The translations under genes were made by a program, and so were the position numbers. A model generated the notes under the pieces. That model was given only the letters and a program-made list of their open reading frames with translations, was not told the origin of the DNA and searched no databases. Shown here in pieces: positions 49,373 to 61,100 of a stretch of 64,000 nucleotides of DNA; the stretch's first letter is position 1; every line of letters begins with the position of its first letter. Source of the stretch: Citrus sinensis (lineage: Eukaryota; Streptophyta; Magnoliopsida; Sapindales; Rutaceae); contig NC_068560.1 in the NCBI RefSeq assembly GCF_022201045.2, positions 33,381,001-33,445,000 of the forward strand, written 5' to 3'.

Positions 49373-51480
49373 ATGGGAAGAGGCAAGATTGAGATCAAGA
49401 GAATAGAGAACGCAAGCAACAGGCAGGTGACTTATTCAAAGAGAAGAAATGGAATCCTCAAGAAGGCAAAGGAGATCACTGTGCTGTGTGATGCTAAAGT
49501 TTCTCTCATCATTTACGCTAGCTCTGGCAAGATGCACGATTACTGTAGCCCTTCTACTTCGTATGGCTTCCTAATAATTTACAACCTTTTAACTTTGTCT
49601 CAAAGTTCTTTGAAATCTTTTGATTAGTGATGGGTAATTTTTTTTTTTTTTTTTGGGTTAATTTTGAAGGTTGGTTGATATTTTGGAGCAATATCACCGG
49701 CAGTCAGGGAGGAGATTGTGGGATCCCAAGCATGAGGTAAATAAAATACTATATATATAATTGCTTTAGTTAATAGTTAAGCCATGTTGTCCATTATTTT
49801 CTACCTTAAAGAACGTGAGCTTCCATGCATGTTCCAATGGAGAATGACATGATTTTCTTTTGCTAAAAGTATGTTAAGTAACATGAAGTATGAAATATAT
49901 GAACTGATCTACAAATGGGTATCTGCATATACATATTTTAACGTTTTTATATAAAAGAAACCTAAAACTCTGTATCCATTGCCAGATCTGGTAATAAATA
50001 CATGCTATTACTCAGCTTCCTTTTCCTTGCAAACATGTTATTCAAGTAATAAATGATTTTCCTTGCAAAAAAGTTATGTAGATCTGTATATTAACCTGGC
50101 TCTAGCTGCCACTAAATGTTGAATGTTTTGTAATATCTTTGCGATAATAAAGTGACTGTTAGGGATTTTGTCTTTCCTTTTCCCTATTAACTAACATGTA
50201 AATGATAATCTCTTGCAGAACCTCAGCAATGAAATTGAAAGAATCAAGAGAGAGAATGATAGAATGCAGATCAAGCTCAGGTAATGAGTATATATCCTTA
50301 GTTGAGTTTGTTTCTTTGGCTCTTTACTCTTCTCTCTCTAAAAATATTTAATTGTTAATAAATATATTTTAGGCACCTAAATGGGGAGGATATCTCATCT
50401 CTGAACCCTAAAGAACTCATAGCCTTAGAGGATGCCCTCGAAAATGGTCTTGTCAGCATCCGCGACAAACAGGTCAGATTATATTCATTAGATTGGAGCT
50501 ATTGGTGAACAAAATGTTGTGTTTAAATAATTATTTTCAAGGTGGTCTAATCAAGGTGGTCTAATCTTTCTACTATGCTTGCATTGCTGACAGAGTGAAA
50601 AGATGGAAACGATGAGGAAAAATGTATGTATAAATCAAGCAACCAATCAATACCTTAAATTAATTTTATGAGCAATTTATTGGACCTGTCTTAGCTCTTT
50701 AGCATAATGAGTTATATTCTCCTCTCCTATTGCCCAGGGAAAAATGATGGAGGAGGAGCATAATTACCTCAAATTTGTTCTGGTATATGTTTCATTCCTT
50801 CTCTCGTACTCAAAGCACCTGTTCTTAAATTGTTTAATTAATCAAGGGAATATAATGTACGCAAATTTTATATGAAAATAGATGCGGTAATTGAGTGCTT
50901 TCAGTTTTCACAAAGGAGCAGACTTGATATTTGTGTGTGTCAAATCAATATATTTTGTTCCTGTATTTTTTTAGCTTTGAAGCTCAAAATATATGGGAAT
51001 GTGGTTTAACTTAGTGGTTTTCATTACCTTCTGCTGGTGTGCGATTCTCAAACTATGTTTTGCGTTTTACAAATTCGAGAATGATTTAAAAATTTTGTCT
51101 AAAATGCAACTCATTGTTCACGGGTTAGTATTCAACTCAAAAACCTCCAAAATAAGGTTTTAAAAATTAGTACATGCATGAACTTTTTAGGGGTTTAATT
51201 ATTTTGCCTTCAAAATCTTTACTGCCTGTATTTCTAGTTACATGTAGTTCACTATCTGTAATTTGGGTAATGATAACCAAATTAATTAATCGCAAATCAC
51301 CAGAGGCCAAAGTTAATTAGCATTTTTGTTACACAGAGGCAACAGGAGATTGCGAGACAGCAACAGGAGCTTGCTATGGAGAATAGTGTGAGTGCTGAGA
51401 TTGATTATCAAAGAGAGAATCATCATGACTATGCCTACCATGTGCAGCCTATTCAGCCTAATCTTCAAGAAAGGATCTAA
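49373..51480 (+). CDS. PI: PISTILLATA/GLOBOSA MADS-box protein, copy B
   Basis: Tandem paralogue of the gene at 44445. Exons 49373-49560, 49670-49736, 50219-50280, 50373-50472, 50594-50623, 50738-50782 and 51337-51480 give 211 aa, all with GT-AG introns. The MADS domain ([40 protein letters not shown]) is closer to the family consensus than copy A. Exon 1 ends with the usual CSPSTS, followed by [18 protein letters not shown]. The K region reads [20 protein letters not shown]. The C-terminus keeps [12 protein letters not shown] but the first half of the PI motif (MP-AFR) is replaced by YAYH, and the linker is shorter than in copy A. A role in petal and stamen identity is expected from the family; the altered PI motif could change partner contacts. 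Confidence 0.94.
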
Positions 51481-51843
51481 TAGCACTTTCGGATTCCTTT
51501 CTTGAAAAGCACTTTAAACATTTTAGGTTCTGTGATGGAATTAGTGACCTCGATATATATTAATGAATTTACCTCGTTATAGTTGTTGACAACTATAATA
51601 CAATAAGTGGAACTTGCATGGTCGGAGTGGATGATTATATCACTGAGTGTAATTGTGTCCCCTCAATTATGGTTTTAGTTTTATAATATGTTATGATATC
51701 CATTTTATATATAACCATTCTCCAATGAAAATGTCTCAATGTCTACATGTTTTAAAATACAGATTTAAAAACTAAATTATGCGTCACCTACATCTGTGAA
51801 ATCTTGTTTATGTCATATAAGCATATTACATGAACACTTTTTT

Positions 51844-52062
51844 TTTTTTGTCTGAACCACGAGGTAGTCCTGAATAGGCCACAACTGTGGGAGGCATCTT
51901 TAAACTCGTACCACAACATAAACTAATCCCCGCTCGCACCGGGTCGGCCCGTAAGGAGTAAAGTAATAGCCAAAGTAGTGACTTTATGCGAGAGCGGGGT
52001 TTTGACCCCTGACCTCTCTTAAGGAGTGAGAGTGTTGAACCACTCACAACAACCAACTCTGG
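51844..52062 (-). mobile_element. tRNA-derived SINE with 18-bp target duplication
   Basis: A perfect 18-bp direct repeat, ttacatgaacactttttt, flanks it at 51826-51843 and 52063-52080. On the minus strand the element starts ccagagttggttgttgtgag, has A-box-like gtgagtggttcaac, a B-box-like ggtcaaaaccccg, the body block ggcctattcaggactacctc, and ends in poly-A (poly-T here). The arrangement is that of plant Au-type SINEs; the subfamily is from memory. Confidence 0.85.
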
Positions 52063-54097
52063 TTACATGAACACTTTTTTATACACCATCACACATAAGA
52101 TTTGATTTTCTTTGGTAGGTTTTATGACAGTTTTATCTACTTGCCTTAAAAAGGTTATTCATGTAAAGTTCAATGCTTTACCTTTCAAAGAAAAATCAAT
52201 ATTTTATGAAGCGCGATAAAGGAAAGTAAAGTTTTGATGGATAAATAACCTGGCCAAAACGCTGTAAAATAAGTCACAACATGCAAAAGTAATATGCAAC
52301 TGGGGAAATTAACAAAGGATGTAAACGCAAGTCATGCACGCCTTAATTAATTCTGGCATGCATCTAGAATTATTCAAACTCATAGTAGTGTTTAGTCCAG
52401 TTTGTGTGAAAGAAATACATGGCACATCTTACTTTCATGAAAATCAATAGGCAAGCCCCAAGATTGAAACTTTTCCTGGTTAGTGGTGAATAATCTCCTT
52501 CCGGATTAAATCAGATGCTGATATTTAAGCACAGAAATTTTTCATGGCCAACTTTTGATTCAGTCACAGGCATCACTGCACTCTTGTCTCATACTAACCA
52601 AAAAAACTCAGTTGCTTTCTTCTACGCATTCCAACCACCCCCAACTTGTGTCTTTTGTTCATACAAAGCCGCATTTTCAGGCATCAAATTAAGAGAAGCC
52701 TCCCAATATTTCCAAGTGCTTCCCGAATTTCCCAATATTCTTGATATTGAGAACATGTCAACGAAGAAGTTAAAAGAAAGCATTACTCAATGCTAGAGCA
52801 AAAAGAATCGCAAATAACAGCAGCAACCTACCACAGACATGACATGATATAATTTGCTCTAAAATTTTCCAACACGTTTCAAATAAAGAAATGGTCCTTT
52901 AAATGTAGAACCTCCAACTTTAATTGTCAGTAACTCTAGATGAAACAACTTTGCAAGTTACTATCATATGGAACAATTTCACACTTGCAATTTTGCAATT
53001 GGGTTAGCCTAATTATTTCTTCCAAAAGCAATCCGTACTCTAACAAAAATTATGCATTTCAAGCGAAAAAGCACTAGTAAAGCTATGGTAAAGAAAGGGT
53101 ATGTACATCCGCAGGCTTACTGCCTTGGGCTTGGAATGATTCGGCAAGTCGTTTAGTTTCCAAGGGCTCTGAAGTTCATTATTTGTATTGTCCCTTTGAG
53201 CTCTGTATCAGTATCCAGTCGATTCATGTTCTTGGTCTTGTTGACATACAACTTTTTCATTGACACCTCCTGATTTTCCCAAATATATTGAACAGAAAAT
53301 AGAAATAAATAAATGTTTCCATAATGTTAACGAGTGAACTGAAAATTATCATGTTAAATGGGATAAATTGAAATTTATTCTTTACTCAATCATCAATAAA
53401 GTGTGGTTATATTTCCAACCCACAAATTTTGTAAACAAACCCAATTTCTGAAAAATAATTACAACAAATTCACTTTTTTTTAAAATCCCAAAGCAACAAT
53501 TAGTTTGGACAATTAATCAATAAAATCATTGTTATAATCTTTTTATTATAATTAGGTCTTTTGACCATTAATCTGACTATACCCTTATAAAATAAAATGA
53601 TCAAATTACCCTAAATATATGTACTATTGTATCTAATAGTTTAGGTATTAATTTTATAACTTATATGATCTAATGTTTTCACATGTAATTAATAATTTTC
53701 AGTGTCGGCATACAAATAACATTAATTTGATGTCCTAATAAATTTCACAAGTATCATGTCGAAGACATTTTGTTAGTTTATTGGGATTAAAATGGTTTAG
53801 ATAAAAGTATAAAATACTCAAATTAAACTTATTTTAAGTAATATTAGAGATCAAATATTGTAAAAAAGTGTTAATAAAAATTTAATTTAATTGATTAATT
53901 CTGTAAACTTCTTCTTATTTGAATTTTTCAAAAATAATGCGGACTGATTGTAATTATTTTTTGAAAGTGGGTGTGTTTAGAAAAATAATGGGTTATATAT
54001 ACATTTGTACATTGACAAGACCATTCAGGCATTCACTATTTTTTGAAACTTGATCTTACCTCCGGATGAACCATATGGCCAAGAGAAACTGGACGAA

Positions 54098-54777
54098 GCT
54101 ACGGTGCCCCGGGTGCACGGTACCCTTGTTTTTGGTAAATTACTTTGCAATCCCTCTTATTTGCTGAAAAGTGAACAAATTAAAAGTTTTGAAATTTTAA
54201 TATATAAGTCCAAAATATTTCTACTATTTACACTTAAGAGTATATTTCTATTATTTATATTTGAATACTAAACCATAATTGATTATTATGAAATTTTTTA
54301 ACATTGTCATTTGGTCATATTATTATTGATAAATTAAAATTTAATTACATATTTAAATTATTTATTATTGATTAAATAAATTTTATATTGTTTCTAAAAA
54401 TTGTTTAATATTATTGATAAATTAATATATTTTATTATATATTTAAATTATTTATTAGAGATTAAATTAATATTATATTATTTTCAAAAAATAAAAAAGA
54501 TTTTATGTATTAAAATTTTTTTCAAGTTATTGGCCTTATACTGTCATTAATTTTAATAGTAAATTAGATCACTTGATCAAAATATAAAATTTTAAAATTA
54601 TCCAAAATTATTTGTCAAACTTTTGATTATTTTGCTTTTTTGAAAAACAATAGAGATGTCAATGTTAAAAACCAAATAGAATACATCCATGCCGCTGAAG
54701 CAAGTTTTGCGTTAGATCTAATGGGCAACTCATATATGGACAAAATATGAGGTACCATGCACCAAGTGAACGGTAGC
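54098..54777. mobile_element. AT-rich inverted-repeat element of unknown family
   Basis: The left end gctacggtgccccgggtgca and the reverse complement of the right end (gctaccgttcacttggtgca) match at most positions over about 28 bp, both continuing to ggtacc. The interior is AT-rich and non-coding. The flanks ctggacgaa and ctggactct share six of nine bases, a possible worn 9-bp duplication. The MULE assignment is weak. Confidence 0.55.
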
Positions 54778-55079
54778 TGGACTCTTCTTTTAAATCACAC
54801 TACTTTATAAACCAAAGAATCAATAGTAGGACTTTTGTCGATCAAAAAATCTACTTCTAAAATATGATGATTTTAAACTTTTAATTAAAACTATTTTATT
54901 AGGTTAGAGTTTATGAAAAGAAGGAAAAAAAAATAGAGGATAGAGTTCATGGGTGCTAAAGCTGCTAATTAGGAATAAAGAAAGAACATAAATGAAATTC
55001 AGTTATCATGCACAAAGAAGATAATAGTATCAAAATAAAAAAAATTAATTAAATATACCTTGCGAATTACGCAACTTGT

Positions 55080-55558
55080 TCATTAATAATATTATTAGAA
55101 ACATTTAATTTAGGCATATGCATGTTCGTTATGGTCATATATTATTATTGTTAACAAATTAATATTTTTTTATCATGTATTATTTTTTAATTGACATATT
55201 CAAATAATTATTGTATATTAAATAGATATTATGTTAACAAAATATTTTTTAAGGCGTGTTAATTTTTCGTGCATTTTAAAATTTTTACATGAGATTACAT
55301 TATTGTCCATACATTATACTCATGCTAATAGTCAAACTAGGTCAATAGATTTAATTGTAAAAAAATTTGAAACAATCTGGACATATATGTCAACATTTAG
55401 AAACTTTTACCTTTTTTAATTTTTCAAAAAACATCAGGGATGACAATGTTAATAACCATGCAAACCCATCTGCACGGCCATGCAACTCTTTGGTTAGATT
55501 TAATCATTAAATCAATAAATGACAAAATAGGGGTACCAAACACCAGTTGCAAAGTAGC
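55080..55558. repeat. Diverged direct copy of the 54098 element, right part only
   Basis: Blocks shared in order with 54400-54777 include gatgtcaatgttaaaaacca / gatgacaatgttaataacca, gttagat(c)taat, and gacaaaatatgaggtaccat / gacaaaataggggtaccaaa, followed by the gtagc end. The left terminus was not found. Confidence 0.5.
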
Positions 55559-56305
55559 AGGACCCAGAGAAACTATATGGAAATATCCCTACCCTTTAAC
55601 AGAAGAGTAAATTTCTTTTTACCCACAATTAGAATGACAATCCTTAATCGACCCCTAAAAAGTATGAAAACATATTTCATGTAATTTTTCTAATAATTCT
55701 AAAAATAATTTGGAATTAATTTGAAATTTTCAAAATTTATGAAATTTCTTTATTTTTTTCTAATAATTTTAGATTAAAAATTTAAATTAATTATGAATTA
55801 ATTAAATAATTCAAGGTATTCATATTCTCAACATTAAAAAACCATCAAGCATAAAATTGTAAGGTCATAAAAAAAAATTGACACTCAATGGGATTTGAAA
55901 GTACTTTAAAACACACAGTTTTTTTATTAATTTAATCAAATAATGCTTTGCTCTTTTTCCCAACATTTCAGCTTATGCATGTAAAAATGCATTTCTACAT
56001 CTATTCTTATTTTAATTTTGTAAAATCAGATCGTGTATTAGGTGATTTGCGCAATCACTTCCCTCTATTTATTTTTAAAAGGCCGTTTTTTTTGTCTAAT
56101 ATTGTAAACGTTAATTTATTTTCTCAACTTATTGCTTACTAAAAATTTTCCATTTAAATGAAAAATAATGTAAGATTTTTTCTTTTTTTTAAGTATGAAT
56201 TCTTTTATTGGAATTCTATAATTGTACTCGTCAAGAGTCAAAACTAGCATGCATAATTTACTTATTTTCAACCAAGTACAAAAACCTAATTCTATATAGT
56301 CGTTT

Positions 56306-56616
56306 TTTTTTTTTGATTACATGAGACTATTGCTCAAATTACAACTCATATTACATGAGACTATAACTAATATTTACAAATCAGACTATTACTAGGACCA
56401 ACTTACATCAATGCTAATGGAGCGCTACCTAGATTTTAACCCTTACAAATATTCGAAGGATGTCTACTCCTCACACTTGGGTAAGGAAGGAGATTGTCTT
56501 CACTCAAATTTAATTGAGGAAGGAAATACCCCCACAATGCATTTGTGAGGGTTCGAACTGCTGCCCTCCAAGTTGGAGGGTAGCAGCCCTGACCACTCGG
56601 CCTAAGGCCGAGTGGC
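56306..56616 (-). mobile_element. tRNA-derived SINE with 19-bp target duplication
   Basis: The flanking repeats taattctatatagtcgttt (56287-56305) and taattctatatactcgttt (56617-56635) differ at one base. On the minus strand the element opens with a tRNA-like head (agccactcggccttaggccg, then B-box ggcagcagttcgaaccctca) and ends in poly-A, seen here as poly-T at 56306-56314. The head contains a short palindrome around ggccttaggcc. Confidence 0.85.
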
Positions 56617-57659
56617 TAATTCTATATACTCGTTTATCGCAACCATTATGGATCAAATTAAGCAAAATAACAATGACCTTTTGAAATGCAATCAAAGTCT
56701 ATCGTAATGCGGCACAAATTTTTAAATAGGAAATGGATTTTCCAAGGATTGTTTGGCGACGTCACCGAGATCAAAATCTTCTCTCTTTTTGCTGAAATTT
56801 TCACTTGGTTGAGGTTAATGGTTTTGGTTATGGGTGATAAGTGAGGATCATGATTCTCTCTTGATCTGATTATGTTTTGAGCAAATAACTCAATTGCTGA
56901 TGAGTTGTTAATAAATAAAAAATAAATAAAAAACTAAAATTTACTCATGCACTACCGCTAAAAAACACATGATAGAAAATTTTTAAAAACTCAATAAAGT
57001 TCAAATTAGGAGTGGATCATATTCCGAAAAGTGAGTAATTATGCATAGATGATTTCTTGCCTCTGTGACCCGTATTTGCGGGCTCTTCGATGATTTTGTT
57101 TGACCCAAATTCGGTAAATAACCTTTCATTGCTCTAATATTCGGCTAATACTCGGTTTCACTGTTTACTACTAAATTATAATTATAATTATTTTAAAAAT
57201 CATTGGCCATATTCATATATCAATGTAAATTTTTTTTACCATTTTTATCATTCTACGCGCATTTATTGTTATAATTACCATTTACTCCAACTTTATGTTA
57301 CATGAAATAACATCACCAAACCTTAATCATGTACACGACCGATAGCGAAGGATCGGGGAATTCACCAACTTTGATGCCGCGGTTACTTTTACCAGGTTAC
57401 CAAAATTACCCTTCACGATGACACGTGTCCAACAAGGATCATGCAAGTACCGTCAACTTAATAATCAGCATCGGATTTATAGAAACCCACCCTCTCTCGC
57501 GCCCTCGGTTGAAGCCTTCCTTTTTATTGACAACACTAACAAGCAATTCCTTTTCTCTTTCTCACTCTTTTTGTATTAAAAAAAAGAAAAAAGCGAATTT
57601 TTTGAGAGTGATTAAAAAAAAAAAACCATCACTATTCGGAGAAATAAAAATATATATAT

Positions 57660-58123
57660 ATGAAACAACCGACTTCGTTCTTCAACGCCCCCGTTGCCTC
57701 TTCTCTGAAAAGGTATTTCATTTCGGTTTAATAATTTCCTTATGATTTTTAGAACTCTTATTTGTTTGTGTATGTGTTTTTGTAATTTGTTTACGTTTTA
57801 TTATTATTATTATTATTATTTTTTTTTTTTGCGTAGCTGCATTGGTTTGCAAATTTTTTTTATCTGGCCAATTTTTTCTCTTTTGCAGATAAGGGGATAT
57901 TAGGGTTTTTATCTCTGCGATATTGCTGCTACTAAGAATCTAAAGCAGGTAAATTTTTATGGTTATGCTTCTTTTTTTTTTTTGAACGAAGACGCTTAAC
58001 GGAGCAGACAACTTAGGGTTTTGATCGGTGATGACTAGAGCTTGCATTGTATTAGGTGGTTCGATTTTGATCAAATGAATGATTGGTATTTCTTAGTGTT
58101 TTGGGAAAGTGGAAAACGCTGGG
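57660..58123 (+). promoter_or_regulatory. Split 5' leader of ASHH2
   Basis: A probable non-coding exon ends at 57712 (aaaag|gtattt). A second runs 57889-57948 (ttttgcag|ataagg to aaagcag|gtaaat). The exon carrying the ATG probably starts near 58056 (attag|gtgg). A TAG at 58094 closes the coding frame upstream, which fixes the first in-frame ATG at 58124. Confidence 0.5.
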
Positions 58124-61100
58124 ATGGGTTCGTGTGAGAATTTGACATCAGTTGATGAACCCTCGTGTAACTCTGTTTTTGAACAGCATTCAAGCTTGGA
58201 ATTTATGGAAGAACCAGTTTCTGAGCAGAGGATGTGTTTGAAAACAAGATTTGATGTGCTTGATGCTAATGTGAGTGGCAGCACGAAGTTGGATGGGCGT
58301 TCTATTGATGATACCACTCATTGTGTGAGCTGTGGAGATGCTGGAGATACTGGCATTGGTAATAAAGATGGGCTGATTGATGAGTTTCAAAATGTGGTGG
58401 GTGTGAGTTTGGAGAAAGCGATAGATGATGAATGTGGGGTTAGCAGGGTTTGCTTCATTGAGAGTCAGGAGGAAATTGGTGTTTGTAGTTCCCCAGGTAG
58501 GTGTTTAGATTTGTCTCAAGATGGAAACGATATTTATGTAAGTTCTGCTTATGTTACAGAGGCTGTTGTTGGTGATAGAGATAGGTCAGTAAGTAAGTGT
58601 GATAATGTGTCTGGGTCGGGTTTGGAGAAATTGGTTGATGAGAGTCAGAGTAAAGTAGATTCTGAGGCTGTTGTTGGTGATAGAGATGGGCCAGCTAGTG
58701 AGTGTGATAATGTGTCTGGTTCGGTTTTGGAGAAATTGGTTGATGAGAAGCAGGGGGTTTGTTTGGATGGGAGTCAGAGTGAAGTAGATGTTTGTGGCAA
58801 TGGGTTGTGTGTGGAGAAAGGAGGGTTTCAAGGGGAGGATTTGGAATCATTTAAGCATCAGAAATTGCCCTTGGGAGAAGTGCCTAGCAACTGTTCACCG
58901 AGAAATTGTGATCGACGGGATAAGCAGAAGGATGATCAAGGGTTCAATTGTTCCTCTGTTGAAGAGACTGTAGAGGTTATGGGAGTGGAAACTAATGCTT
59001 TAGCTGAGGTAATGTTGGGCAATGATAACCAAACATTATCATCTGATGCCTTTGAAATGCCCTTGAAATCAATTCCTGTTGGTGGGTTGACAAGAAATTG
59101 TGTTCAACAGCATGGGCAGATGGGTGATAATATTCTTAGTTGTCTCCCTGGGGAGGAAGGGGTTATGATAAAGAAAAGTGATGAGTTAGCTGAGTTGGAG
59201 AAAGTGCCTTGTGACTTGATTATGCCTTTTGGAAGCTTTGGGATTCCCTTGACTGGATCACCTAGAAATTGTGTTCAACACGGCGATCAGAAAGATGGTA
59301 GGACTGTCAGTTGTTCCTCTTCAGAAGGGGACATGGAAGGCAAGGAAGTGAAAACTGATGCCCTAGACGGGATAGAGAAAGTTAACTGTTTCCAGATTTC
59401 GCCATCACAATTTTGTGAAATGCCTCCAGAATTATTACCCTTCACTGGTTCACCTAATAATTCTGTTCAACAGGAAGATCAGAAGAATGATAACACTGCT
59501 GGTTGTACCTCTTCTGAAGGGGATATGGAATGCATAGAAGAAAAAACTGATGCTTTATCTGGGAAAATGAAAGTTACGAGTGACCAAATGTTGCCTTCTC
59601 AATGTTGTGAAATGGATTCAGAAGCTATATCTCTGGTTGATTCACCTACAGATTGTGTTCAACTGGGTAATCAAGAGAATAATAAGAATGGCGGTTCTCT
59701 CTCCACCAAAAGTGCTAAGGAGGTTATAGAAGATAAAATGGGTACATGTGGCCAAATTTTGCCCTCACAGGGCTGTTCAATGACCCCAGAATTAATACCT
59801 AAGACTGATTCACTGAGAAATTGTACTCAACAGAATGAGCAGAAGAGCAACGAGTGCATCAGTGTTCCATCCTTGGAAGAAGAAGGGAAAAATTATGCTT
59901 CAGTTGGAATAGAGATAGATATTTGTGGGCATATGCTGTCTTTCCAGGAATGTGAGATTCGCTCAGAGTTGACACTTGTGACTGAGAAACAATTAATTGT
60001 TGAAGGGAAGAGAGATATTGTACATGGGTTAGAGAATGATAGTGGCCACCCAAGATCACCTTTAGAGCATACTGAACCGCGCATGGAATTTGCATCTGCA
60101 ACAGACTTGTCATTTAGTTGTATTCAAAAAAAGGAGCAGCAGGGCATTGAGAGCTTAGCAGAAGGGAAAGCCAATCTGTCAGCGGCTGTAGAAGCTAATA
60201 TGTGCAACTGCATATCAGCTTTACAGGATGGTGAAACGCCTTTCAAAGTTTTTTATGAGGATGATTTAATGAGAACTTGTGAAGGACATAAGGATCATGT
60301 GGATCATGAAAGCATTGGTCATCTCGCTGTTGGAACTGTGGAACAAAAAGATAACACTGACACATGCATCCTAGCATTGCCTATGCAGAGTTGCCAGAGC
60401 TCCTTGGAAAGTTTGCGTATAGCTGATTCACTGAGTAATTGTTCCAAGCAGAATGACCAAGGGAATAATAAGAGTGTTGATGGTCTTTCTGCAGAGAGTG
60501 CTACAGAGGCCGTGGAAGAGAAAAGTGATGTTACAACTGATATCAAGGTTGAGATTTGCAGTCAGCTATCGCCAATAGAAGAAAATGAAAAGGAGCACTC
60601 CTCCAGAGTTATTGAGAAACCAATTTCTTTGCAGTCATGCCAACCCTCTGCTGTAGACGAGAATGGCTCTTGTAAGAGTTTAAATGTTGCGGGTCTCTCT
60701 CAAAAAGATGGTTTTGGTGCTATTAGTTCTAGTGGTGCGGTTGATGGTTTTGGACAGATCGTTCATGAAGTAAAAGATGATGTGGGCACGAATTGCTTTT
60801 CTGAAACTAAATATCCTAACAGGGTATCATTATCTTCTAGAAGGAGCAGCCGTATAAGTAGATCTAGTCAGAAGACTCAGACCAAAAGGGCTGCGAGGAA
60901 TTGCAGGACTAAGGCCAAAATTCAACATTCTCATGGGAGTATTGATATAATCCTCAACATTGCAAGAAGGAAGAGAAGCTGTTTGTCCAAACCAGCTCGT
61001 TCTTCTATCTGGGGGTTATTGGGCAGCATTACTCAAATTTTTGGTAAGAGTGGCATGAGTAGTTTCAATTTATCTCAGAACCAAGGATCACAAAAGGCAA

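Larger units (their letters stand above)
51481..57600. other. Repeat-rich intergenic DNA between PI copy B and ASHH2
   Basis: Contains two SINEs (51844-52062, 56306-56616), an inverted-repeat element (54098-54777) and a diverged relative of it (about 55080-55558). The frame at 52515-52796 and the sequence near 53100-53280 have no domain I recognise. An acacgtgt G-box-like motif (about 57420) and the ASHH2 leader begin at the right end. Confidence 0.6.

Noticed and set aside
52515-52796. 93-codon frame downstream of PI copy B
   Set aside because: No family resemblance and no supporting gene structure.
53100-53280. Possible exon fragment on the minus strand
   Set aside because: A short open stretch (MKKLYVNKTKNMNRL) has no family match and no partner exons.
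58109-58123. GTG as an earlier ASHH2 start
   Set aside because: Plant nuclear genes start at ATG; the first in-frame ATG after the TAG at 58094 is 58124.
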